64,000 nt of DNA from Aequorivita xiaoshiensis (GTDB taxonomy: Bacteria > Bacteroidota > Bacteroidia > Flavobacteriales > Flavobacteriaceae). Position 1 is the first letter of the stretch, and every line of letters starts with the position of its first letter. The notes under the pieces are model-generated. The model was not told where the DNA came from, searched no databases, and worked only from the letters and a program-made list of their open reading frames with translations. The DNA lies in NCBI RefSeq assembly GCF_022008395.1, contig NZ_JAIRBB010000002.1, forward strand, positions 62,001 to 126,000, read 5' to 3'. Shown here piece after piece: positions 53,667 through 62,369 of the stretch. Both the position numbers and the translations under genes were made by a program.

Positions 53667-54737
53667 TTACAAATTTTTATAGTACTCGAAAGCTTTGTAA
53701 ATCAATTCATTGTTAACAGTGCAATTGGTTTGATATGCACCAATGTCCTCTAAAAGTACAAAAAGAACCTTTCCGTTTCTGTTTTTCTTGTCAAACACCA
53801 GCAATTTAATGATGTTTTCAATGTCCATATTAGTGAATTCTACCTTTGAAAAATAATTTAAAATGCTTTTAGAAACTTCCTCTAAGGTGTTTTTTGAAAA
53901 ATTATGTGTTTCCGATGAAATGTAAGTTGCTAAAATAATACCTATCGCAATAGCTTCCCCATGTAATAATGTTTTTTTCTCTGAACTTTCAAGAAAGTAG
54001 GATTCTATTGCGTGACCAAGTGTATGGCCGTAATTTAAAGTTTTTCTTAAATCCTTTTCAAAAGGATCTTTCGAGACAACTTCTTTTTTAATGTTTATAG
54101 AACCCCAAATTAATTTTTCAAACTCATCTTTATTGTACACATTTATAATCTTAACTTCATTCCAATATGCCTTACTGTGTATAACTCCGTGTTTCAACAT
54201 TTCAGCAATCCCGGAAGTTAAGTGCTCTGAAGGTAGTGTTTTTAAGAACGCTGTATCAATAATCACCATTTCTGGAGAGTTGATAACTCCAATTTGATTT
54301 TTTAGATGTCCTAGGTCTATTCCGTTTTTTCCTCCTACTGAAGCATCAACTATAGCGAGTAGGGAAGTAGGTATATTAATAAAATTTACACCTCTATTAT
54401 ATGTAGATGCCACAAAACCACCTAAATCAGTTACCACACCACCTCCAAGGTTTATTATTAAGCTGTTTCTATCGGCTCCATTTTCTGAAAGTGTATTCCA
54501 AACATCCACACAGGTAGAAATGTTTTTATACTTTTCTCCGGCTGGTATCGTAATAATATAAGGAGTAAATTCAAAAATAGCCTTTTCTAAAAAGTAAGGA
54601 ATGCAGTGTTTGCGCGTATTTTTGTCGGTTAGAATGAAGAGATTAGAAGGATTTGATTTCTTGATAAAATTATCCAAGGCTATCCAAGCTTCTTTGCTGT
54701 TGTAAATCAATTCTTTATCCTTTTTATTTGTAGACAT
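53667..54737 (-). CDS. aroB: 3-dehydroquinate synthase
   Basis: Second enzyme of the shikimate pathway; NAD-dependent and metal-dependent. From ATG 54737 it has 356 residues. Motifs: NLGGGVVTDLGGFVASTYNRG, IPTSLLAIVDASVGGKNGID, a metal Glu in SGIAEMLKHG, and metal His residues in LNYGHTLGHAIE and LLHGEAIAIG. An upstream TTG at 54773 lies inside a -7 box and is rejected as start. It is divergent from the proline dehydrogenase gene with nearly touching promoters. Confidence 0.95.
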   Translation of the reverse strand: MSTNKKDKELIYNSKEAWIALDNFIKKSNPSNLFILTDKNTRKHCIPYFLEKAIFEFTPYIITIPAGEKYKNISTCVDVWNTLSENGADRNSLIINLGGGVVTDLGGFVASTYNRGVNFINIPTSLLAIVDASVGGKNGIDLGHLKNQIGVINSPEMVIIDTAFLKTLPSEHLTSGIAEMLKHGVIHSKAYWNEVKIINVYNKDEFEKLIWGSINIKKEVVSKDPFEKDLRKTLNYGHTLGHAIESYFLESSEKKTLLHGEAIAIGIILATYISSETHNFSKNTLEEVSKSILNYFSKVEFTNMDIENIIKLLVFDKKNRNGKVLFVLLEDIGAYQTNCTVNNELIYKAFEYYKNL

Positions 54738-54770
54738 TAATTTCTTGAATTTTATGGTGTAAACACAATT

Positions 54771-54778
54771 CAAATCTA
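54771..54778 (-). promoter_or_regulatory. -7 box TAGATTTG for aroB
   Basis: Minus-strand TAnnTTTG, two bases from the divergent -7 box at 54781. Confidence 0.65.
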
Positions 54779-54780
54779 AG

Positions 54781-54788
54781 TATATTTG
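54781..54788 (+). promoter_or_regulatory. -7 box TATATTTG for proline dehydrogenase
   Basis: Plus-strand TAnnTTTG 20 bases before the ATG. Shared occupancy with the aroB promoter seems impossible. Confidence 0.7.
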
Positions 54789-54808
54789 TACACTTTATTT
54801 CCCCTTTT

Positions 54809-55981
54809 ATGTCAACAAATTCTCTTTTCGATAATACGGAAACTGCATTTCAGTTAAAAAGCGATTCAGAACTAGAACGCGCTTATTTCCTGTTTAAAAT
54901 GATTTCTAACGAACCTCTAGTAAAAATAGGTTCTGCGGTTACAAAGTTTGCATTAAATATAAACTTGCCTGTAGAAGGGTTAATACGTTCTACAGTATTC
55001 GACCATTTTTGTGGTGGTGTGAATGAATTAGACTGTATGCCTACGGTGGATAGACTGCAGGAGGTGGGTGTGTCTTCGGTACTTGATTACTCTGTAGAGG
55101 GTAAAGAGGAAGAGGAGCAATTTGAAGCAACTACTAAAAAAGTAATTGAACTAACAAAATTTGCCAAGAATAAGGAAGCAATGCCTTTTTCAGTATTTAA
55201 ACCTACGGGTCTTGGAATGTTCAAAATTTGGCAAAAGCTTACAGAAAAAGAAGCTTTAACAAATGAAGAGAAAGATCTATGGAATAATATCGTGTCTAGA
55301 TACGATAGAATTTCTAAGGTGGCTCACGAGTGTAATATTCGTATTTTAATTGATGCTGAGGAATCTTGGATGCAAGACGCAGCAGATGATCTTTGCGAAA
55401 AGATGATGGAGAAATACAATAAGGAGCGACCAATTATATTTAATACTTTACAATGCTATCGTTGGGATAGATTAGACTATCTAAAAGGATTGCATAAACG
55501 CGCTAAAGAAAAAGGATTTAAGCTAGGGTTTAAGGTTGTTCGTGGCGCATATATGGAAAAAGAAAATGATCGCGCCCTTGAAAAAGGTTATAAAACGCCT
55601 ATTTGTGAAAGTAAAAAAGCAACCGATGATAACTTCAATAATGTTTTAAAATACATTTTTGATAATCTAGATGATATCGAGTTGTTCGCTGGAACTCATA
55701 ATGAATCCAGTACTTATATTGCAATGGATATAATGAAACAAAAAAGCATTTCTAAAAGTGATGACAGGGTTTGGTTCGGTCAGTTATTTGGTATGAGTGA
55801 TCATATTTCATTTAATCTTGGTGCTGAAGGATATAATGTAGGAAAATACATTCCATTCGGACCTGTAAAAGATGTTATGCCTTACTTGATTCGTCGTGCT
55901 GAAGAAAACACATCTGTGGCTGGGCAAACTAGTAGGGAGCTTACTTTACTTAAAAAAGAAAAAGAGCGTAGAAACCTCTAA
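54809..55981 (+). CDS. Proline dehydrogenase, single-domain
   Basis: FAD-dependent enzyme oxidising proline to pyrroline-5-carboxylate. The 390-residue chain has only the dehydrogenase domain, not fused to P5C dehydrogenase as in PutA. Motifs: FKPTGLG, DAEESWMQ, FNTLQCYRWDRLDYL, KLGFKVVRGAYMEKE, AGTHNESS and GMSDHISFNL, ending YLIRRAEENTSV. It uses the typical Bacteroidota monofunctional form. Confidence 0.95.
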   Translation: MSTNSLFDNTETAFQLKSDSELERAYFLFKMISNEPLVKIGSAVTKFALNINLPVEGLIRSTVFDHFCGGVNELDCMPTVDRLQEVGVSSVLDYSVEGKEEEEQFEATTKKVIELTKFAKNKEAMPFSVFKPTGLGMFKIWQKLTEKEALTNEEKDLWNNIVSRYDRISKVAHECNIRILIDAEESWMQDAADDLCEKMMEKYNKERPIIFNTLQCYRWDRLDYLKGLHKRAKEKGFKLGFKVVRGAYMEKENDRALEKGYKTPICESKKATDDNFNNVLKYIFDNLDDIELFAGTHNESSTYIAMDIMKQKSISKSDDRVWFGQLFGMSDHISFNLGAEGYNVGKYIPFGPVKDVMPYLIRRAEENTSVAGQTSRELTLLKKEKERRNL

Positions 55982-55987
55982 GAAATT

Positions 55988-56017
55988 AAAAAGCCTCTTA
56001 ATTAAGAGGCTTTTTTT
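55988..56017. terminator. Bidirectional terminator
   Basis: 12-bp stem AAAAAGCCTCTT/AAGAGGCTTTTT with a 4-base loop between the convergent proline dehydrogenase and DUF4258 genes. Confidence 0.92.
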
Positions 56018-56026
56018 ATGTTTTTA

Positions 56027-56404
56027 TTATTTCTGAATTACTTCCGCATTTGAAACAGTTGCCGTTTTATTGCAATTTTCAATTCTAATCTTTAGCGTTT
56101 TCTCTGAAAACTTCTTCTCAATTACATATTGATTACAGGAGTCTAAATTGGTGATACTTTGAGAGAATATTACATCTCCATCAACTAATAAATTAGATAC
56201 AGCCGAAGTGTCCATTTTGTTTTCGCGAAGGACTCTCAAGCTTTCTTCGGTAAACGCTCGTTCTTTGTTGCGAATGTTTTTTAATGTCCGAGATTCTGGA
56301 CCATAATCACAAGATGTCTTTTTTCCGCTTAAAATAAAAAACAATAAAAGTATTCCTAATAAGAACCCCCCTGAAAAATAGGCGAATCGGTGTGTTAATT
56401 TCAT
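56027..56404 (-). CDS. DUF4258-type small membrane protein
   Basis: A 125-residue protein with one N-terminal membrane segment (about 8-26) followed by GKKTSCDYGPESRTLKNIRNKERAF, recalled from flavobacterial proteins labelled DUF4258. The globular part ends IRIENCNKTATV. No activity is known. It lies 58 bp after ald on the same strand. Confidence 0.7.
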   Translation of the reverse strand: MKLTHRFAYFSGGFLLGILLLFFILSGKKTSCDYGPESRTLKNIRNKERAFTEESLRVLRENKMDTSAVSNLLVDGDVIFSQSITNLDSCNQYVIEKKFSEKTLKIRIENCNKTATVSNAEVIQK

Positions 56405-56462
56405 TTTATGGGATTAGAGTTTTGGTATGTGTATTTATTAAAGTAGAATTTTATATCTAAAT

Positions 56463-57662
56463 TTAAAAAATCAATAAATTGATATCGCTATAAGACATAT
56501 CAAACCAATCGGCAATTGCTTTGTTGGTTAAAATTCCGCGGTAAAAGTACAAACCATTTTTCAAACCGTTGTCAAAACGAACAGCATTTTCTAATCCACC
56601 ACTTTCGGCAATTTCTAAAAGATAGGGGGTGAATATATTACTAATAGAAATTGAAGCGGTTTTCGGGTATCGTGCCGGAATATTAGGCACCCCGTAATGT
56701 ATTACATTGTGCTTAATTATTGTTGGGTTATCGTGACTGGTAGTTTCTGTAGTTTCAAAACACCCTCCCATGTCTACGCACACATCTATCACTACAGCAC
56801 CTTTCTTCATATTCTCCACCATATCTTCTGTTACAATAATAGGGGCGCGGTTGTGACCTCTAACGGCGCCTATCGCCACATCACAACGTCGTAAGGCTTT
56901 CATTAAATTCTTTGGTTGTATAGTAGAGGTGTATAATATACGACCAACATTGGTCTGAATTTTTCGAAGTTTGGTTATTGAGCTATCAAAAACTTTAACG
57001 TTGGCACCTAATCCAAGAGCAGATCGCACTGCAAACTCACCAACTGTGCCAGCACCGATAACTACAACTTCAATTGGGGGGACGCCGCTAATATTTCCGA
57101 AAAGTAAGCCGTTACCTTTTTTTGCGTTTACCATTAATTCTGCAGCTATAAGAACAGAAGCAGTTCCTGCAATTTCACTTAAAGCTTTAACTGCAGGGTA
57201 GGTGTGATCTTCGTCTTTTATAAATTCAAAGGCCAGAGCGGTAATTTTCTTTTTTGCAAGAGCGTCAAAATATGATTTTTGACGTGTTTTTAATTGTAGT
57301 GCAGATATTAAAACAGTTTTAGGTTTTATAAGCTCTAATTCGTCAAGAGTTGGTGGCTCGACTTTTAATACCATCGGGCATCCAAACACTTTTGTTTTAT
57401 CTTCCGTAATCTGAGCTCCAGCTTCTGAGTAATCTTTATCTGTAAACCCTGCATCATCTCCAGCGCCTCGTTCAATCAAAACTTTATGCCCGTTGTTAAC
57501 CATTGCATTCACGGCATCTGGTGTAAGACAAATTCTTTTTTCTTGAAAATAAGCTTCCTTAGGAATACCTATAAGGAGTTCACCCTTTTGTCTGGTTATT
57601 TCAAGGGTTTCCTCTTGAGGAATTAATTGAGCGTGTGTGAAAGGAGAAGTGGGATGAGACAT
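56463..57662 (-). CDS. ald: Alanine dehydrogenase
   Basis: NAD-dependent L-alanine dehydrogenase/pyruvate transhydrogenase-like enzyme, 399 residues, longer than the usual 370 because of an N-terminal extension of about 25 residues. Motifs: IGIPKEAYFQEKRICLTPDAV, KVEPPT, GAGTVGEFAVRSALGLGANVKVFD (NAD Rossmann) and HYGVPNIPARYPKTAS. It belongs to a same-strand run with tsaE and porX. Confidence 0.92.
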   Translation of the reverse strand: MSHPTSPFTHAQLIPQEETLEITRQKGELLIGIPKEAYFQEKRICLTPDAVNAMVNNGHKVLIERGAGDDAGFTDKDYSEAGAQITEDKTKVFGCPMVLKVEPPTLDELELIKPKTVLISALQLKTRQKSYFDALAKKKITALAFEFIKDEDHTYPAVKALSEIAGTASVLIAAELMVNAKKGNGLLFGNISGVPPIEVVVIGAGTVGEFAVRSALGLGANVKVFDSSITKLRKIQTNVGRILYTSTIQPKNLMKALRRCDVAIGAVRGHNRAPIIVTEDMVENMKKGAVVIDVCVDMGGCFETTETTSHDNPTIIKHNVIHYGVPNIPARYPKTASISISNIFTPYLLEIAESGGLENAVRFDNGLKNGLYFYRGILTNKAIADWFDMSYSDINLLIF

Positions 57663-57765
57663 AGTACTAGTTTAACCGTCTCAATTTACGAATAATTTTC
57701 ATTTTTGATAAGGAAATTTCAATAGCAATTAGACTTCAGAAATTTATAAACTATAAGAAGTGAAC

Positions 57766-58173
57766 TTAGTTATCAATCTTTAAAAATCTACTTCCGTCGT
57801 CATTTTTGGATAAGTAGACTTTTGTCGCATTTTCAGGTAGTAATGAAGAAATTTTTTCTGGCCATTCAATAAAAACGTAATCTCCAGTTTCAAAATATTC
57901 TTCAACTCCCATATCAAAAGCTTCTGATGGATTTTCTAATCTATAAAAGTCGAAATGATAAATTTGTATATCTTCAGATTGATACTCATTTACTATTGAA
58001 AATGTTGGGCTTCCAACTGTGTCTGTGCAACCGAGTTGTTTTATTAATTCTTTAATGAGTGTTGTTTTACCAACACCCATTTTCGCAAAGAATAAAAATA
58101 TATTATGAGGTGCCTTCTTAAGTAGCTGTTTAGCGACTTCAGCAATGTTTTCTTCAGTATAAACAATCTCCAT
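57766..58173 (-). CDS. tsaE: tRNA threonylcarbamoyladenosine biosynthesis ATPase TsaE
   Basis: ATPase of the t6A tRNA modification complex, working with TsaD and TsaB. The 135 residues are of family length: Walker A AKMGVGKTTLIKEL near 32-45, SPTFSIVNEY, and YHFDFYRLENPSEAFDMG. It lies between ald and porX on the minus strand. Confidence 0.94.
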   Translation of the reverse strand: MEIVYTEENIAEVAKQLLKKAPHNIFLFFAKMGVGKTTLIKELIKQLGCTDTVGSPTFSIVNEYQSEDIQIYHFDFYRLENPSEAFDMGVEEYFETGDYVFIEWPEKISSLLPENATKVYLSKNDDGSRFLKIDN

Positions 58174-58195
58174 TATAAATGTCTATTTATCGAGT

Positions 58196-58203
58196 CAAAA
58201 ATA
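58196..58203 (-). promoter_or_regulatory. -7 box TATTTTTG for tsaE
   Basis: Minus-strand TAnnTTTG 23 bases before the tsaE start. Confidence 0.6.
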
Positions 58204-58241
58204 AATTAAGGAAAGCAATTGAACACCTTAAATTCATTTTT

Positions 58242-59792
58242 TTATTTAGGTGTAAATACAGAAAATGGAATTATCATCTCTTCTAAAGAAACACCTCCGT
58301 GCTGGTATGTGTTTCGGTAATAACTAACGTAATGATTGTAATTGTTAGGATATGCAAAAAAGTAATCTCCTTTAGCAAAAATAAACGAACTACTCATGTT
58401 TATAGTTGGTAAGCACAGTTTCTTAGGGTCTTTAGCTGCTAGGACTTCCTTGTCTTCATAGGTTAAACTTCTACCTGTTTTATAACGTAAGTTCAAACTA
58501 GTGTTTTTATCACCGATAACTTTAGACGGGTTTTTTACATTAATTGTTCCGTGGTCGGTAGTGATAATAAGTTTAAAACCTAAACGTGCAGCTTGTTGAA
58601 TAACTTCTAATAAAGGCGAATTTTTGAACCAACTTTGGGTTAACGAACGGTACGACTTATCCGTAGAAGCAAGTTCCTTAATTACTTCCATCTCGGTTTT
58701 GGAGTGTGAAAGCATATCAACGAAATTATAAACTACTACAGTTAGGTCTTCGTCTTTGTGGCTTTTAAAATTTTCAACAAGTTTTTTTCCTTGTTTTAAA
58801 CTTGATATTTTGTGGTAACTCCAATTTATATTTATTCCCAATCTTTTTAATTGTGCAGTTAGGAACTCTTCTTCCTTCATGTTTTTTCCACCTTCATCTG
58901 TATCATTTAACCATAAGTCTGGGTGAAGTTTTTCCATTTCACTAGGCATTAAACCTGAGAAAATGGCATTTCTAGCATATTGCGTAGCCGTTGGAAGAAT
59001 ACTGCAAAACAGTTCCTCTGAAGTTTTTTTGTAAATGTTGGCTACAGTAGGCTCGAAGGCTTTCCATTGGTCAAACCTTAGGTTGTCCACAACAACTAAA
59101 AGGGTAGGAGTGCCTGTTTTTAGCTCTGGCTGTATTTTATCTCTAAAAAGTGTATGCGACATTACTGGCGCTTCACTTGTATCTTCAAACCAAGAAGGAT
59201 AATTTTTATCTATAAACTTACAGAACTGATTATTGGCTTCAGTTTTTTGTGATTCTAAAATTTCAAACATCCCCGAATCTTCAATTCCTTCCAATTCTAA
59301 TTCCCAGTAAACTAATTTTTGATAAAGATCTTTCCATTCATCAAAACTATTTACCATAGAAAGATCCATCGCAATTTTTCTAAATTCTTGCTGATAGTTT
59401 GAAGTTGTTTTTTCAGAAACTAACCTGCTGTGGTCTAAGTTTTTCTTAAGACTAAGAAGAATCTGATGTGGATTTACGGGTTTAATTAAGTAATCGGCTA
59501 TTTTAGAACCAATTGCTTCTTCCATAATATACTCCTCTTCACTTTTTGTTATCATTACAATAGGAATCGAAGCTTGTTGTTCTTTAATTTCAGCTAAAGT
59601 TTCAAGTCCACTAAGGCCTGGCATATTTTCATCTAAAAAAACAATATCGAAAACTTGTTTTTTTATTTCTTCTAGGGCTTCCATACCGCTTTGTGCAGTA
59701 GTTACTTTATAGTTTTTATTTTCTAAGAAAAGAATATGTGGTTTAAGTAAATCTATTTCATCATCTACCCATAGTACTTTTATGTTGCTCAT
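58242..59792 (-). CDS. porX: PorX: response regulator with PglZ domain
   Basis: Regulator of type IX secretion, 516 residues. The N-terminal receiver (1-120) has VLWVDDEIDLL with the acidic pair and the phospho-acceptor Asp in VFLDENMPGLSG. The C-terminal PglZ/alkaline-phosphatase-like domain (about 215-516) has LLVVVDNLRFDQW and IITTDHGTIN as metal-site motifs. In Porphyromonas, PorX with PorY and SigP controls T9SS genes. It begins the minus-strand run porX-tsaE-ald. Confidence 0.95.
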   Translation of the reverse strand: MSNIKVLWVDDEIDLLKPHILFLENKNYKVTTAQSGMEALEEIKKQVFDIVFLDENMPGLSGLETLAEIKEQQASIPIVMITKSEEEYIMEEAIGSKIADYLIKPVNPHQILLSLKKNLDHSRLVSEKTTSNYQQEFRKIAMDLSMVNSFDEWKDLYQKLVYWELELEGIEDSGMFEILESQKTEANNQFCKFIDKNYPSWFEDTSEAPVMSHTLFRDKIQPELKTGTPTLLVVVDNLRFDQWKAFEPTVANIYKKTSEELFCSILPTATQYARNAIFSGLMPSEMEKLHPDLWLNDTDEGGKNMKEEEFLTAQLKRLGININWSYHKISSLKQGKKLVENFKSHKDEDLTVVVYNFVDMLSHSKTEMEVIKELASTDKSYRSLTQSWFKNSPLLEVIQQAARLGFKLIITTDHGTINVKNPSKVIGDKNTSLNLRYKTGRSLTYEDKEVLAAKDPKKLCLPTINMSSSFIFAKGDYFFAYPNNYNHYVSYYRNTYQHGGVSLEEMIIPFSVFTPK

Positions 59793-59978
59793 ATATGTAT
59801 ATTTGTGTTGTTGCTCCTTTGCAATTAGCCTATATATTAATTATTATAAAAGATGCTAGCCTAGGAGTGTTGTTAAAATCAATTTGGTATAATTCTCACA
59901 AATTTGCGAAGAATCACTTCAAAAATAGCCCCGAATTGTGTCAAAAGAATATTGTAGCTATTAATTTAAAGTTAAAGT

Positions 59979-61223
59979 TTGAAAACCTTTCCCAAACTCA
60001 AGATTATAAACGATCCTATCTATGGTTTTATTACCATACCAAGTAAATTGGTTTTCGATTTGATAGAGCATAGATACTTTCAAAGATTGCGCAGAATTTC
60101 ACAAATGGGTTTTTCGTATATTGTATATCCAGGAGCCCATCACACTAGATTTCATCATGCATTAGGTGCCATGTTCTTAATGCAGAAAGCTGTGCAAACC
60201 CTCAAGTCTAAAGGAGTTGATATTTCCACTAAGGAAGAAGAAGGTTTGTATATAGCTATACTTTTACACGATATCGGTCACGGTCCCTTTTCACATGCTA
60301 TGGAAAACAGCATAGTAGAAAGTGTGAGTCACGAGCATATTTCACTACTGTTTATGGAAGCTTTAAACAGTGAGTTTAATAATCGTTTAGCTTTGGCTAT
60401 TAAGATATTTAAAGATGAATACACTCGTAAATTTTTCCATCAATTGGTATCTGGCCAATTGGATATGGACCGATTGGATTATTTAAAACGCGATAGTTTC
60501 TTTACAGGAGTTCCAGAGGGAACTGTAAATGCTCAACGTTTAATTGCAATGTTGAATGTAAAAAACGATGCTTTAGTTGTAGATGAAAAAGGAATATATT
60601 CGGTAGAAAATTTTCTTGTAGCAAGGCGTTTGATGTATTGGCAGGTTTATCTTCATAAAACAGGGATAGTAGCAGAACAACTTTTAGTTAGAGTTTTAAA
60701 ACGTGCAAAACAGCTTACTGCACAAGGAGTTGAGTTGCATGCTAGTAAAAACTTACAGTTTTTCTTAAAGAATAACATAACCTTAGATAGTTTTTCGGAG
60801 GAGGTGCTCGATACGTTTTCTAAGTTAGATGATTACGATATTGTATCAGCAATGAAGGTTTGGGTGGAAAGTGACGACTTTGTATTAAAGAATTTATCTG
60901 CAATGCTACTTAATCGCGACTTATTAAAAGTGAAAGTTAAGCCGAAACCTTATTTGGATAAAAAAGTAAAAAGTAAAAGAGAGAAGTTGATGGATAAATA
61001 TCAGCTTTCAGAAGAAGAAGCTGCTTACTTTATTTTCAGCGGTACGCTACAGAATCAGGCTTATAGTATGGAAAAGGAAACCATTAATCTATTGTTGAAA
61101 AATGGAAAAATTATAGATGTTGCAAAGGCTAGTGATCAGCTAAACTTAGAGGCTTTATCTAAGTCTGTGGTTAAGTACTATATGTGTTATCCAAAAAACA
61201 ATACTGATAGCTATAGAGACTAA
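59979..61223 (+). CDS. HD domain phosphohydrolase (dGTPase-like)
   Basis: A 414-residue cytosolic hydrolase. The HD core: IEHRYFQRLRRISQMG, the metal-site His in TRFHHALGAMFL, the HD pair in ILLHDIGHGPFSHAMEN, and the Asp in QLDMDRLDYLKRDSFFTG. Related proteins hydrolyse dNTPs. The start is TTG: the frame is closed by a TAA at 59973 and the first ATG would remove the first family motif. It lies ahead of the lipid A genes. Confidence 0.88.
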   Translation: MKTFPKLKIINDPIYGFITIPSKLVFDLIEHRYFQRLRRISQMGFSYIVYPGAHHTRFHHALGAMFLMQKAVQTLKSKGVDISTKEEEGLYIAILLHDIGHGPFSHAMENSIVESVSHEHISLLFMEALNSEFNNRLALAIKIFKDEYTRKFFHQLVSGQLDMDRLDYLKRDSFFTGVPEGTVNAQRLIAMLNVKNDALVVDEKGIYSVENFLVARRLMYWQVYLHKTGIVAEQLLVRVLKRAKQLTAQGVELHASKNLQFFLKNNITLDSFSEEVLDTFSKLDDYDIVSAMKVWVESDDFVLKNLSAMLLNRDLLKVKVKPKPYLDKKVKSKREKLMDKYQLSEEEAAYFIFSGTLQNQAYSMEKETINLLLKNGKIIDVAKASDQLNLEALSKSVVKYYMCYPKNNTDSYRD

Positions 61224-61235
61224 GCCCTTTTTTTC

Positions 61236-61243
61236 TATTTTTG
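61236..61243 (+). promoter_or_regulatory. -7 box TATTTTTG before the lpxD leader
   Basis: TAnnTTTG match 6 bases before a small ORF and 100 bases before lpxD. Confidence 0.65.
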
Positions 61244-61248
61244 CAGGA

Positions 61249-61347
61249 ATGAAAATTAACAACCAATATTTAAATCATTTTATTAATGCTAATTTGCGGT
61301 TGATTATTTTCCGAAATTCGGTTGAAGAAAATCCACTCGCATTATGA
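61249..61347 (+). CDS. Putative 32-codon leader peptide upstream of lpxD
   Basis: Open frame beginning [16 protein letters not shown] and ending ENPLAL. It starts just after a -7 box, and its TGA stop overlaps the lpxD ATG in an ATGA junction. The position fits a translationally coupled leader. Its codons include no obvious attenuator-type run. It may be fortuitous; conservation in relatives would decide. Confidence 0.4.
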   Translation: MKINNQYLNHFINANLRLIIFRNSVEENPLAL

Positions 61348-62369
61348 AATTTACAGCAGCCCAAATAGCAGGAATACTTGACGGAACCGTAGAGGGAAAC
61401 GACAGTGTAGAAGTTTCTGAATTATCTAAGATTGAAGAAGGTAGTGAAGGAAGCTTAACCTTTTTGGCAAACCCTAAGTATACGCATTTTATATATTCAA
61501 CAAAGGCTTCGGTAACTATTGTTAATAATGATTTTGTTGCCACCGATAAAATTTCAACTACGCTTATCCGTGTTGAAAATGCCTATAATGCATTTTCTAA
61601 ACTACTAGAATATTATAATCAGGTAAAGATGAATAAAACGGGTATTGAAAATCCTGTTTTTATTTCAGAAAGTGCCAAATACGGAGAGAACTTGTATTTA
61701 GGCGCTTTTTCATATATAGGTGAAAATGTTAGGATTGGGAATAATGTAAAAATCTATCCAAATTCATATTTAGGAGACAATGTGTCTATTGGCGATAATA
61801 CTGTGATTTTTACTGGTGCAAAACTGTATTCAGAAACTAAAGTAGGCGAGTCCTGCGTTATTAATAGTGGCGTTGTTATTGGTGCTGATGGTTTTGGCTT
61901 TACTCCAAATGAAAAAGGGGAATATAAAAAAGTTCCTCAAACTGGAAATGTAATTTTAGAGGACAACGTAGATGTAGGTCCAGGAACGACAATAGATCGC
62001 GCTACATTAGGTTCTACATTAATTAAGAAAGGGGTTAAGTTAGACAATCAAATTCAGATTGCTCATAATGTTACCATTGGAGAAAATACCGTTATAGCCG
62101 CTCAAACTGGAGTAGCAGGTTCTACCAAGATAGGAAAAAATTGTATTATTGGTGGCCAAGTAGGAATAGCTGGGCATATTGTAATTGGAGACAATGTAAA
62201 AATACAAGCTCAGAGTGGTATAGGAAGAAATGTAAAAGACAATGAAACCTTACAAGGCTCTCCAGCATTAAATTATGGCGATTTTAATAAAAGTTATGTA
62301 TATTTTAAAAACCTTCCTAAAATAATGGAAAGGTTTAATATAGTGGAAAAAAAACTTGATAATGAATAA
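61344..62369 (+). CDS. lpxD: UDP-3-O-acylglucosamine N-acyltransferase
   Basis: Third step of lipid A synthesis: adds the second acyl chain from acyl-ACP. The 341 residues show an N-terminal uridine-binding domain ([20 protein letters not shown]), then hexapeptide repeats of a left-handed beta helix ([20 protein letters not shown]), the catalytic His in [14 protein letters not shown], and a C-terminal helix. It overlaps lpxC-fabZ by 8 bases (ATGAATAA), so the genes are coupled. Confidence 0.96.
   Translation: MKFTAAQIAGILDGTVEGNDSVEVSELSKIEEGSEGSLTFLANPKYTHFIYSTKASVTIVNNDFVATDKISTTLIRVENAYNAFSKLLEYYNQVKMNKTGIENPVFISESAKYGENLYLGAFSYIGENVRIGNNVKIYPNSYLGDNVSIGDNTVIFTGAKLYSETKVGESCVINSGVVIGADGFGFTPNEKGEYKKVPQTGNVILEDNVDVGPGTTIDRATLGSTLIKKGVKLDNQIQIAHNVTIGENTVIAAQTGVAGSTKIGKNCIIGGQVGIAGHIVIGDNVKIQAQSGIGRNVKDNETLQGSPALNYGDFNKSYVYFKNLPKIMERFNIVEKKLDNE

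Noticed and set aside
59795-60046. An 83-codon open frame ahead of the HD phosphohydrolase
   Set aside because: It overlaps the well-supported HD gene in another frame, has no recognisable domain, and reads like translated AT-rich intergenic DNA.
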